Positions 44,068 to 55,017 of a stretch of 64,000 nt of DNA are shown here, piece by piece. Source of the stretch: Strigamia acuminata. Its lineage: Eukaryota; Arthropoda; Chilopoda; Geophilomorpha; Linotaeniidae. The stretch covers positions 6,154,259 through 6,218,258 of the forward strand of contig OX442320.1 in assembly GCA_949358305.1 (NCBI GenBank), given 5' to 3'. Each line of letters begins with the position of its first letter. Within the stretch, counting starts at the first letter, position 1. The position numbers and the translations under genes are program-made. The notes beneath the pieces were generated by a model. The model saw only the letters and a program-made list of their open reading frames with translations. It was not told the DNA's origin and ran no database searches.

Positions 44068-44487
44068 ATGCCGACCTCGCCCAGGATTACTTCCCGTTCA
44101 GCACACGATCTGAATTTCGAACCTGACATAGATGAATCGACATTATCACAATCACACGCAAATATACCGTGAGATATACACAACATTAATAAAACAACAT
44201 AATTTAAAAGGTGTTATTTCAAATATAGATGGCACAAACAAGAAAAGAAGATCATAGCCATATTGATGTTGATATTACTGCCCGTAAGCACGGTCATCCT
44301 AACTGTGCTTGTAGTTCAGCATTCTCATCAAGGTGTGCAAAGTAAACCTGCTCTAACAACAAGGCCTACCGTTAATACGAGTGAAGTTTCAAACACAACT
44401 TTAATGACTACTACTCAAGTTTTCAATCATTCTGATTATAACAGCACTAAATCAACTGATAATACAACTGTGATTCAAGTGTTATAA
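44068..44487 (+). CDS. Small type II single-pass membrane protein 2
   Basis: Two exons, 44068-44168 and 44229-44487, about 119 aa. The cytosolic part MPTSPRITSRSAHDLNFEPD ends NIP/WHKQEKK at the same phase-2 intron position as the preceding gene. A helix follows (IIAILMLILLPVSTVILTVLVV). The outer stalk is Thr/Ser-rich with several N-glycosylation sequons (NTSE, NTTL, NHSD, NSTK, NTTV), a mucin-like tail. There is no lectin domain. A likely tandem paralogue of the neighbouring gene. Confidence 0.7.
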
Positions 44488-44553
44488 TAGTTTGTTATCA
44501 TTGTTTCCGTACATCTCGTGATTTGTGTATATTCGAATGATTTGTGTTCAAAT

Positions 44554-44938
44554 ATGGTGAAAAAAAATAAAGTTACTACTACTGTTGTTCTTGTACCGGA
44601 AGCTGGAGATTCGTGTCATTCGCACGATCAATGCACGCATTTTAAGGTTTTAAAAAAGAATGGAAGTGGGTAATTTGATTTATGAGGATTGTTATTGTTT
44701 GGTAGTTTTATTTTGTAAAGGTTTTGGTTTGATAACGTGAATTTTCAGAGTGCTTTGCTGGTGTTTGCTTGTGAGCAGTTTACTGCTTGTTCTTATGAAG
44801 TTTGCGTTGGCGACGGGTTTGCTGTATTCTCTCTACGCCGATTGGATGGGGAAGGAGAACGTTAATGCTACTTCTGAAGCCCCTGTTAGTGTTGAATCGA
44901 GTGAAATTGTGAAAAATAATTTAAATATGAATTGCTGA
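44554..44938 (+). CDS. Small single-pass membrane protein 3
   Basis: Two exons, 44554-44669 and 44749-44938, about 101 aa. The N-terminal part (MVKKNKVTTTVVLVPEAGDS) contains CHSHDQC. A helix (LCWCLLVSSLLLVLMKFALA) and a short outer tail with NATS follow. The phase-2 intron just before the membrane segment is the same arrangement as in the two preceding genes. AATAAA lies shortly after the stop. The function is unknown. Confidence 0.65.
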
Positions 44939-45026
44939 GTGTGATTTTGAGAATAAAAAATTTATCTTGTATTTGCAAATTTGTTTTTATTCATTTCTAA
45001 TTATTGTCACCAGTTTGTGATTCAAG

Positions 45027-46453
45027 ATGGACGCACGGAGGAACACAATACCGATTTACTGTTCGAAATGTTCCGTTTGCAAACAGATGAATCCATCTAC
45101 AGGACAAATGTAGATTTTTTTGATTTCTACGAATCTAATAAATTGTATTTTAATGGTTTGTTTTCTTTCAGATTCTTCATTAGTTGTTGCCAGTGGTTAT
45201 TTGTAATTTTAGTTATGTTGGGTTTCATCGTGACTGTTTTCGTTGTCGGGCTGCTTTTCTGGGTACAAATAGGAAATAAAAGAACAGATTCAGAAATGGT
45301 TACATTTAGCATCGAACCAATGAACGAAGAAACCGTCACCAGTGGAACGATGGGAACGATGAACGATGAAAAATTAAGTTAGCAACCATAAAATACATTC
45401 TCGCGAAACCCAATGCATCTCAAAATATACATTGTCAAATATAATTGCAATTTGCAATGCATGAGCGGGTTTGATGTCAATTCTAGGTCGAATATAACAT
45501 GTATTTTTGTCAGATGGACTTCTGTTAGCACCTCTGCACCTTAACTTCTCCGATGCTGCCGATTACTGCAAACAACGAGGCTGGAGTTTGATCATTACCA
45601 TCAACAAAGACGAGGAAAAAATGTTGCCAATTGCTATTAATGCGAATAAATCTTTCTCCGAGCACTGCAATAAATTTTTGACGGGTATACGCACCCGGAA
45701 TGCGATGAATTTAAAATAATTTAATTTAAAAAAAAAAATTTTATGGATAGGATTTCGAAGAATTATTTCTGAAGAGTGGAAGACGAGTAAAGACGAGCCG
45801 ATATTATTTGATGATGATTTATTCGTCGTTCCACGAGCACTTGCGATGAAAAAGAATTGTGTGGCGATGATTAAAGAGTATAATTATTCCATTTCTAATG
45901 TGGAATGCAAGTTTAACGACCCCGTGAAGACCGCTTGTTACATTTGCGAGTCCCGTTGAGTATGATCACCATTAAATACGTGCTTTTACTGAATTAATTC
46001 GTTGTAGGAAAATGTAAGGCTAACATCAGCGAGTGTTATAAAGTGTTTATCGATTCAATCAACTCGGTTAAAGAAGCGAATGCACATTGTGCAGTTGAAA
46101 TGCCTGAATCTCACCTCGCGTCAATCGTCAATTTGTCGCTTCATCGGGACATCGTCGAGGCTTATCGAGTGGAAGACCCGAAATCTATGTGTTCTTATAT
46201 TTATTTAGGTATATTATATGAAAAAAAATAAACAAATGTGATTTTCCATCAATATATTTTAGGAATGGAGTCGAATTGGGTTTACGAAAACGTTCTTGAA
46301 GAGAAGATTTCTTATGAAAGTGAAAAATTAAATTCACTCGGTGGATCGAAGGATTATTGCGTGAGTATCAACACGCGGAATAATGAGTGGGAAACTGCAA
46401 ACTGTGAAGAAAAGATGTGTTTTGTTTGCCGCGAAGGAATAAATATTGAATAA
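45027..46453 (+). CDS. Type II membrane protein with two C-type-lectin-like domains (receptor L1)
   Basis: Six exons: 45027-45109, 45172-45377, 45514-45684, 45751-45954, 46008-46208, 46263-46453; 351 aa. A Cys-rich cytosolic start (MDARRNTIPIYCSKCSVCKQ) is followed by a membrane helix (WLFVILVMLGFIVTVFVVGL), a stalk and two lectin-like domains: the first has NFSDAADYCKQRGW, NCVAMIKE and TACYICE, the second ECYKVFIDSINSVKEANAHC, KDYCVSIN and MCFVC. Neither has an EPN/QPD or WND calcium-sugar motif, so sugar binding is not implied. If the intron after 45377 is retained, a stop at 45380-45382 yields a lectin-less isoform ending EKLS, which would look exactly like the three small proteins upstream. 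Confidence 0.75.
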
Positions 46454-46769
46454 AATATGTTGTTTTTGTTGAGGAAATAAAATTCTTATTTAATTTTGTA
46501 TTTAAAATTTATTAAAATGAATTAAAAAGTCAAATGAATGTTCAAAATTGATTGTTTTCACGTGCAAAATGTGCGGAACAAATATTGGTACGCAGAGCAG
46601 CCGCAAACAAAAGATGAAACCGTTCCAATAATGTGTCACACGCTGCGATGACATCATTGTCGATTCCAAAGAAAGCGAGTGCCTATTTCAGAAGACGGTT
46701 GCTGCGACCATTTTGAGGAATGATTTTTAAAACTTAATTCCTGCGCGGAAAGTTTTATAGCAATTCAAT
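46454..46769. other. Intergenic gap between receptors L1 and L2
   Basis: This is 316 bp without a coding exon. AATAAA near 46478 probably ends the L1 transcript; the remainder is presumed L2 promoter and 5' UTR. Confidence 0.5.
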
Positions 46770-49700
46770 ATGGAAACTAAAACTAACAGAGAAGAAGACA
46801 ATTCGCCCGCGCAGGATTCGGAAGATCAGCAAATGTCGCCTGAAGTGAGTGCACTCTCCCGAACTCCAACTCCCGCTTCAGTTTGCCCCGTCCCGAGTCC
46901 GATTCAACGTTCAATCAGGTGAAAAAAACATAAATTAAGCCTTTTTAAACAAATTTACTCACCTATTTGTCACTCAGAATACACCAACAACGCTCGCATC
47001 GCAAATTTCTGTTGGCAATACCGGCCATTACAGTCCTAGCAGTGGCCGCCGTGGTTCTTTTCTACGCCATCACGTGGAACGACTCGCCGCCGCCAAATCG
47101 AAGTGACGACGTCGAAGCACGCAAGGGGGAGGTGTCGAAGGGAGCTTCGGGTCGAATGTCTGACTTTGGTGACGACGAGGTGCAGCAAGGGCCGAGCCAA
47201 CGAGGGAGCAAGAACGACAATGACAGAAAAACAAAGAAATCTGATTTCTCGTCTTCGAACGACATCTCTATCGGAGATTCGAAGGATAAATCGCGTGGGG
47301 ATTCGAGCGAAGGTCTGAGTCCGAAGAATCTGCCACCAGCTGGGATGGCGAGAGAGCTCAATTGGATGAAAGTTAAGGCTACGACGGAGAAGGAACTCGG
47401 CGATATGGATTCTTTTGATTCGGTTCCTTGGCCCACTTACTCCGATACGAATTTTACGGACGAGGATGTGTATTCGGAAGAGATGCTGTTTAAAGTGGAC
47501 AAGTTGCTGAGTCGAACAACGAAACACCGTAAATATTATATAGGGTGTCCCAAAAATAACGCAAGATTTGAATTAGCCGCCATTTGTGCAGTAAATTGTT
47601 GACAACCCTGAAACAACAACGATTTGACAGCTGAAAGTTTAGGGTTTTATCTGCCGAAATTGGATTATATTGGTGTGGCCAATATGTGGTTTCAACGAGA
47701 CGTGCAAGAAAAAGGGGCCAATTCTGATCACCGAAACCGGTGATGTCTCATGCAGTAATTGAATTGTTTCCATGGTTGTATGGCAATATGGCATGTGGCA
47801 CCGTGTTTGTTGAAACCACACATTGGCCACATCAATATACTCTGTAATCCAATTTCGGCAGATAAAACCCTAAACTTTCAGCTGTCAAATCGTTGTTGTT
47901 TCAGGGTTGTCAACAATTTACTGCACAAATGGCGACTAATTCAAATCTTGCGTTATTTTTGGGACACCCTATATTTGCTGCTTGCGATTAGGCCTAATTT
48001 ACGGGAAGTTTTATGTTTGTCTGTTTGTTTGAAGCATTTTTTATCGATTTGGTGGAATCAAAGCGAAACTTCTCCGAAGCCAATAGATATTGTAAACATC
48101 GGAACGGTTATTTGATGCAATTATTCAACATCCAAGAAGAGCTTTACTTCTCCAGAGTTCTGGCTCACAGTGATCTTTTTAATTCCAAATGCAATAATGG
48201 ATTTCTTGGTTTGAATTATTAAAACCCTTTAACGTATTTAATTTTTTTTTACTTTCTCTTACTCTTCTAATTTTAGGCTTCAGAAAGATTCTGGAAGAAG
48301 ACATCAAGGTCAAAGGGTTCAAAGTGGCTACTTTCGCCGACCCTTTATCCGCAATGTCCGAAGTTTGGGTCACGGATGGACAGAACGAAGCGAAAGGAAG
48401 TTGTGTTGTTCTCTATCACAACCAGTCCACGCATACTTTCGGATTGACAAAAAAACCATGCAAGCACAAACTCAGCTGCTATTTGTGCGAAACAGGTTGT
48501 GATTGTAAAACAAATGATTTTCATTTCAACGGAATGAACTTTGATTGAATCCATTTTCAGCTCGGGGTTGTCCAGCGCCTTCTTGCTACTTCTGGCATTA
48601 CAAAATGAACACTACGGTAACCTACAACGAAGCCAAGGAGTTGTGCTTGTCAGAAAAAGGAGGAACTTTGGCTCGAATTCGAAACAAAGTCACTTTGAAT
48701 TTGTTGAAGGAAGCTTTAAATGTGTCAACTGCAAACTCCATCTTCAACCTCTACTCGGAGAATGCTTGCAGTCAAGGTTATTTTGTGGAGAAAGAACAGC
48801 TGGGCTTGAGCCAATTTGGTTTTGAAAACGAGGACGAACAACAAATTACGTATAAGTCCCCCGCCATTTTGCAGGTGAAGCAAGAAATGGTTGAAGGACA
48901 CTATTGTCTTGCGGTGTCCAAGGAACATGGGCTCAGGTGGATGCCTGTTCCTTGCACTGACCTGAGATGCTTCTTTTGTCGATACGGTGAGTTCGCATAC
49001 CAGTATAGCAACAGTCCGGCAAACAGGGAATCTTCAGGACTTCTCGGAGTCCGGGCCGTTTCGCTTTTTCAACCAGAAGTTTGGAAGGCAGACCTCTGTG
49101 CTGATAGTTTCTACTCTCATACATGTGCAAACGTTGACCGATAGTTATAGGAAGGATATAGAAGCAGGGCTGGATGTCCGGTGGCTTGTGACATTGTGAA
49201 TTTTTTTTTCATTTCACTAACCAGGCCCGATGACCGAACCCATCCTGATTTCCCGATACTAAATTTGTTCCTGTGGCCCGATCTATCCAGATTTCCCGAC
49301 ACTAAATTTGTTTCTGTAGCCCGATCTATCCAAATTTCCCGATACTAAATTTGTTTGCGTGCCCGATCTATCCAGATTTCCCGATACTAAATTTGTTTGC
49401 GTGCCCGATCTATCCAGATTTCCCGATACTAAATTTGTTTGCGTGCCCGATCTATCCAGATTTCCCGACACTAAATTTGTTCCTGTAGCCCGATCTATCC
49501 AGATTTCCCGATACTAAATTTGTTTGCGTGCCCGATCTATCCAGATTTCCCGATACTAAATTTGTTCGCGTGCCGATCTATCCAGATTTCCCGACACTAA
49601 ATTTGTTCCTGTAGCCCGATCTATCCAGATTTCCCGACACTAAATTTGTTCCTGTAGCCCGATCTATCCAGATTTCCCAATACTAAATTTGTTTGCGTGC

Positions 49701-50074
49701 CCGATCTATCCAGATTTCCCGATACTATATTTGTTCCTGTGGCCCGATCTATCCAGATTTCCCAGTATTTCATTTGTTCTCAGTCCAGCCCTGTAAAGAA
49801 GGGGACAGTAGAGCAATTCTCCAGCAAATGTGGGATCTGGGTTCGACTCTAGCCTCAGGATTTCTTGGAGTCATGAGCGTTTACTTTGGGAGGCAGGACC
49901 TAGAGACCATGGATTTTCTAGGTATAGGTATAGTCTGCAATGAACCATTTGAAAACTACTCAATATTTGAAGGAAAAAGAGAGATTTCCCAAGTTTAATT
50001 ACTTTTCGCGCCATTCTATGCCTGGGCTCTGTATTTATGTATTTTGTATTTTATCATTTCCAGATCGGGCGTGA
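46770..50074 (+). CDS. Type II membrane protein with two C-type-lectin-like domains (receptor L2)
   Basis: Six exons: 46770-46918, 46978-47528, 48035-48208, 48277-48495, 48561-48986, 50064-50074; exactly 509 aa. A cytosolic start (METKTNREEDNSPAQDSEDQ) precedes a helix (FLLAIPAITVLAVAAVVLFY), then a long charged, Ser-rich stalk (about residues 70-230) and two lectin-like domains: FFIDLVESKRNFSEANRYC to CKHKLSCYLCE, and CPAPSCYFWHYKMNTTVTYN to DLRCFFC. No EPN/QPD or WND motif is seen. Intron 2 contains a long-TIR MITE and the last intron a 42-bp minisatellite. If the last donor (48987) is skipped the frame runs to 49144, adding about 53 residues. The spliced form ends CRYDRA. Confidence 0.8.
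47541..47971. mobile_element. 431-bp fold-back MITE with about 155-bp terminal inverted repeats
   Basis: The left end TAGGGTGTCCCAAAAATAAC and the right end are near-perfect inverted copies over about 155 bp, including CGCAAGATTTGAATTA and TAGGGTTTTATCTGCCGAAA. TA flanks both ends (47539-47540, 47972-47973), as in Tc1/mariner-type insertions. There is no coding capacity. The near identity of the arms suggests recent insertion or gene conversion. It lies within intron 2 of receptor L2. Confidence 0.9.
49215..49790. repeat. 42-bp minisatellite in last intron of receptor L2
   Basis: About 13 copies of CCCGATCTATCCAGATTTCC followed by CGATACTAAATTTGTTTGCGTG, with TTCCTGTAGC and GACACT variants. 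The unit's TCCAGAT segment is close to the true acceptor CCAGATCGGGC at 50061, so the array may carry weak decoy splice sites. Confidence 0.92.
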
Positions 50075-50291
50075 TAATTCTCAACTTGCAACACCTGAAG
50101 ACGATAAAATCGATTGACGAGACATTGTATAGTTTTTGATTATTGTACAATCAAATTGATAAACAAAATAAACAATCGTTCACGTTTTACACTTGGTCTT
50201 TGTTCTATTTGTGAGTCCCACAATTCCACATTGCAGTGACAAAATGAGCAGTGTTTAGAGGCCTAGAAATCTAGACTGTGTTAGAAAAATC
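50075..50291 (+). promoter_or_regulatory. Short gap holding the L2 3' UTR and L3 promoter/5' UTR
   Basis: AATAAACAAT near 50168 is a likely L2 polyadenylation signal. The next ATG (50292) follows only about 120 bp later, showing how tightly the receptor genes are packed. Confidence 0.5.
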
Positions 50292-51867
50292 ATGGAGAGA
50301 TATGAGGAAGAGGAGGAAAGCCCTGAAGAAGACGCCGAAGAAAATCGGTCAGTTGTCTACGTTAACGTGAAATGAGCACGTTTTAATCGTTGTTTCATTC
50401 ATTCATTCAGGGGATTTAGTTGGAAGAAATTTCTCAAGTATAGCATTCCCATCTTTTTGATGTTGATCGTTCTCGTCGCTGCCGCTGCGGTGTCAGTAAT
50501 TTATTTCATGCCTAACTCCGCCTTTAACACCCACACTAAACCTTTCGCTTTCATTGAAGACAATAACGGTACGTTTTTATTCACCCAATTGCCTATAAAA
50601 CAAAACGTTGTTGTTTTTCTTTCTCACACTCAATTTAGGTAACGATACCGACCGGCATCTGAGGCAACGACAAAACGATGTGGATGAATCAGAAATTCTA
50701 ATCCAAAGTAAATGAGAATATACGTTTACAATTGTATTCGTAATGTGTCTTTTATTTCGTTTTTTCCCAGAATTCCATATCGAATTCGTTGAAGTAAGAT
50801 TAAACTTCACCGATGCTGAAGTTTTCTGCAATCGCAAAAATTCAACTCTGGTGGTTTTGTTTAACCAACCGGAGGAAGAATATTTCCTGCAAGCGGTAAA
50901 CGACCACGGAGATTTCCTCGACGATTGCCACAATGGCGGCTTCATAGGTACATTAACTCGGGGGCGGATTGAGGAGTAATTTCGTCAACACGGTCAATCC
51001 GCCCGCGATTACACGTACGTGAATGTCACAATCACCTAAAATATATTACAAACTGTCACACTGTCACATTGGGGCAGGCTACAGAATGATTTTAGAAGAG
51101 GAACTCAAAGTAGACGGAATTCCTATGCTCACTTTCACAGGGGAATTAACTGGTTTAAACAACATGTGGCTGGAGAATCATTTCGACCCGAATAAAGAAT
51201 GCGCAGTTTTAATTTATCATCCTACATCGAGCAAGTATGGTTTAAAAAGCGAGCCTTGTGTGTTCGAAGCAAGTTGCCACCTCTGCGAAACAAGTATGGC
51301 GCTAAAAGCAAGCTAAAACACGTGACGCGCTTAAATGAATTTGTTGGTGTAGCACAAGGCTGTCCTAGGGATTATCCATTATGTTATGTATGGAGGCACA
51401 CAATAAATCACACGGAAACTTACCAAGTAGCGAGTAAATTTTGTATGGAGAAGAAGAACGGGCGTTTGGCCAGGATCCGTAATCAACACATGATGGAAGG
51501 AATGATCAGGCAGCTGCAAATCACCGCGGGAAAGTTATTCATGTTGTACTCGAAGCAGGCTTGCGGTGGAGGATATTATATCAGTTCAGTGATAAAGATT
51601 TAAAGAAAAAAGGTCACTTGCTTACTATTTGTCGGTTTCACAGGTAAACAGCAAATGGATCTGGGTCCATTGGGCTTCGAGAGCATCGACGAGCATCAAA
51701 TCAACTACATTTCGCACACCATCAAGTTAGAGAAACAGCCGTTTGGCGCGCATTGTTTGGGCGTTGTGCGGGACAATAGACATGAAATTTCATTTTCGCC
51801 AGTTAGGTGTGACAAGGAAAGGTGTTTCTTTTGTCGATCAGAACGAACGAATGCCACGAATACCTAA
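50292..51867 (+). CDS. Type II membrane protein with two C-type-lectin-like domains (receptor L3)
   Basis: Seven exons: 50292-50347, 50411-50568, 50639-50707, 50771-50947, 51078-51293, 51359-51583, 51644-51867; exactly 374 aa. A strongly acidic cytosolic start (MERYEEEEESPEEDAEEN) precedes GFSWKKFLK, a membrane helix (IPIFLMLIVLVAAAAVSVIY) and two lectin-like domains with clear similarity to those of L2: FVEVRLNFTDAEVFC matches FIDLVESKRNFSEANRYC, and CPRDYPLCYVWRHTINHTET matches the L2 second-domain start; both end RCFFCR. No calcium-sugar motifs are present. L2 and L3 are tandem paralogues. Stalk length differs greatly: about 45 residues here and about 160 in L2. Confidence 0.82.
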
Positions 51868-52019
51868 TTTATTAATTGATTGATTGATTGTTGATTAATT
51901 TTAATCATGACAGCAAAAAATTAATTTTTAATTTTTAAAAAAATAAATAAATAAATAAATTTTTTTATTCGTTTGATATATAGTATAAATTTAATTCGAA
52001 TTCGATATAAACTAATATT

Positions 52020-54651
52020 CAGTCGTGGCATATAAACGCGGCTTGAGCATCGCAATCAATAGATGACCATCCGATGGATGGAATCACGTAAACTGACACG
52101 CAATGCCCTTCCATGTGATAACTAAAACAGATAGAAATAAAAATAAAATATATAAATTACAATTTTAATATTGTTGCACCCTTCATCGTCGTGATGTTGA
52201 CTTGGCAGACCCCCGGTCGACTCAACGTGCCACCTTAGAGGTTCCGTAATATCGGAATCCGTCGAGTTGTTGACACGATTGACTAAGTGTTCAACTATAA
52301 AATTTCGTTCAAATGGACTAACTAATGACGCCAGACTCCCGTAATTATCTTCGCAAAATTTACGTGCCTTCGCGTTCGTCACCAATGTGGTGTTGAATAA
52401 GTAGCAGTGGAAGCCGTCGGTCACCCAATAATCATCGCACGCGACCGCCGCGTCGTCCAACAGCCGGAAACGGAAGCTTTTCGACAACAGCAGAGTATCC
52501 GTGCCACGTTCGTCGATCCTTCGCCCGTCGGGAAGTAACGGCGCTTTGCGCAAATTCGGCTCGATCGGGATGAAATTCTGGTCACTTGGCACGTAATCAC
52601 CCACAGAAGGACCTTACGAATAAATAATTTTTCTTTTTAAAAATTTGAATTGATGTAATTGAATTGTTTACCTTTCATTTTGCACATGAAACAAGATGGC
52701 AGCGAACAATGCTCGTCCGTCCACATATAGCGCTGCAATTCGTGGATGACGACGCAGTGGCGATTCAGACTGCGTCGACTGTCGTCCACGAATCTCGTAA
52801 AATCAACTTCGACATTTTCGAGCGTCGTGTAAACTCGCTTTTCGTTCCTCAGACCGACATAGAAGCCCGAGTCGCATTCATCCACCAAGTCCATGTTTCT
52901 GACGAGTACGTCGCGAATCCTCGACAACTGGAGCATGTTTGTGACGCGCGCCAAATGGCCGCCGTTGAGTTCGCAATTCTTTTCCGAAGCCCGGTAATCT
53001 TCGGGCCCGCTTTTCGGCTGGTAGCACGTTTTCAGCATCTGTGGACAGCCGGGGTCCGTGCCGTTCTCGTCGTACTCGCACAGCTGACAGAACTGCATGC
53101 CGGAACACAACACGTTGTTCAGTTTGAAGTTTCCGGTTCGTTGGACGACGGCGCACTTCTCGCGACCTTCGTCCAGCACGAAAAACATCTCGGATAAACC
53201 GCTCACGTAAGTACCATCGGCGGTCTGCCATTGCTTGCTGACGTCCTCCCGAATACCTCGTTTTATTAAAACGAAAACGAAATTGTGTGTTATAATTAGG
53301 CGACGTAAATTTTCATTTTCAACACTGAAATTCCAATCACCGAGAAATGATTTGTGTATGCACGTCGATCCGAACGAATTTTCATCCATTAGGAGATTTT
53401 TTACCCCGTCCTGCTCCGATTGGCCGGTGATTGCGAGCATTTCGCCGCCCATTTGATGGCAATATTTGACGGAATCCGAGAAATTTGACGGTTTATCTAC
53501 TAAAAAGACTGCGGGATTTTTTTTTTTTTTAAATATTTCCTTTTTCGATTCAAATGTAACTTACAACAACTTCCGGTTTTAGTTACTAACCAAGTTGAAT
53601 TGGTTAAACACACGATGGTTTGGAAATGCGTGTTGCCCATACCCGTGTGGCAAGAATATCTGACCGTAGTGCCGGGTGTGTACGTTTTGCCGTCCCAGTC
53701 TTCGGTCACGGCCACGATCGGCGGCGCGTATTGCACCGGTTTGCCGCACACTAAAACGTAAACAATAGCCGCCATCTTGTTATTTAAGCGGAACACATAA
53801 TGAAATCAAATTTACTGCACTTGTCCGCCGAATCGGAGAAAATTCGCCATTCGTAGTCCCTCGTGCAGATCAAAATTCGCATGATGGGCGCATACTTAGT
53901 CGGGTTACACCAGTAGATTACTCGCGTACCCACGGCTCGGTTTTGGTAGTTCCAGTTAAACGGAAAGGAGGCGGTCGCGGGAAGTGGATCGCCCAAACAC
54001 TTGCGAGAACGAAGTACTGAAAGCTTGAAAATTAACATTTTAAATGGAGTTTTTACGCCGTACTTTAGGGTACATTGAACACACGAATCCGTCTTTTGGT
54101 AGAGCACTCTCCAATGATTTTCGGCGCAAACAATCATCATGATTTGTTCTTCGTCGGGATCGTGTTCGCACTTGTAACCGATCGAGACTCCGTTCTTGTG
54201 ACTCATTCCGTTCCACGAGCGGATCATTCCGTGGGGATTCGGGGGTTCGTGGGGACAGTCGGTGCCGTCTTCGACTGAAATTTGAAAGAAAAAAGTAGTT
54301 ATTTCACGAATTAATTGCGAAAATTACTTGTTTTCGGCTCGGAGTCTTGGGAGGTGACGTTGTTTTGAAAGCGCTGCTCGTATTCGGCGGCCATTTTTCT
54401 TTTGAGTAACTGTCCTTCCTTGGTGACGTTGTATGGTTTTGATTTTTCTCTGCCGGTCAGCATTACAACCAGGACGATTAAAACAACGAGTAGAAGTAAA
54501 GCTATGGATATTACAATGGTTGCAATGACGAACTTTTTACGGCTCCTGTATTGAACGGTTTGTTTTGGTTTTGATTTAAGTTTCGTTCGTGTGTGTTCAC
54601 TTACAGACTTTCATCACCCACTTCTTCAGACTCTTCACCTTCATCCTCCAT
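52020..54651 (-). CDS. Type II membrane receptor with three Sushi and three C-type-lectin-like domains (L4)
   Basis: Nine exons (minus): 54605-54651, 54328-54545, 54074-54274, 53816-54016, 53565-53750, 53341-53499, 52672-53256, 52180-52612, 52020-52122; about 710 aa. The cytosolic start MEDEGEESEEVGDESLSRKK is acidic; a helix follows (FVIATIVISIALLLLVVLIV). The outer part has three Sushi/CCP-like modules (CPHEPPNPHG to WRVLYQKTDSC; CLGDPLP to WRIFSDSADKC; CGKPVQYAPP to WLVTKTGSC), then lectin-like domains: NFSDSVKYCHQMGGEML to FCQLCE, CPQMLKTCYQPKSGPEDYRA to SCFMCK, and CDDYWVTDGFHCYLFNTT to AAFICHD. The third has the classic WVTDGFHCYLF opening. The gene is convergent with L3. An upstream 5' exon near 54750 may be non-coding. 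Confidence 0.82.
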
Positions 54652-55017
54652 TTTAGAACCACCAGACCATTTAATGGATCGCTGGAATGATAAATTAGGT
54701 TTTTGAAAAAATGTTTAAGTTGGTTGAATGAAGCTTACCTTTCATCTTTATTTGACATAACAGAATAACAAACAGTTCCAATTTTCATCAGTAAGCAACA
54801 ATAATCTTCTTTGCGCCCATTGTCACATTATTGTTAGTGCTGTGTCTAGTATTTATGTATTGTAATAATTCAATCAGAGAATTTGCAACATATTATTACA
54901 TAAAATTTAATAATAATATAAAATCTATCAATAGTTTTCACATTTCTTGTAAAAGAGGAACATTAAAGTGTATATTTATCACGTAACAATATGAAATAAT
55001 AAACTCAAATTGTGTTG
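54652..55017 (-). promoter_or_regulatory. L4 upstream region and SARM1-like gene 3' flank
   Basis: A candidate L4 5' exon ends at a GTAAGC donor near 54738 (minus strand), and its small frame (MSNKDER) does not join in phase with the receptor frame, so it is probably UTR. The rest is AT-rich. Confidence 0.4.

Noticed and set aside
49215-49790. Array considered as CRISPR or protein repeat
   Set aside because: Contiguous 42-bp units within an intron of receptor L2, with no spacers.
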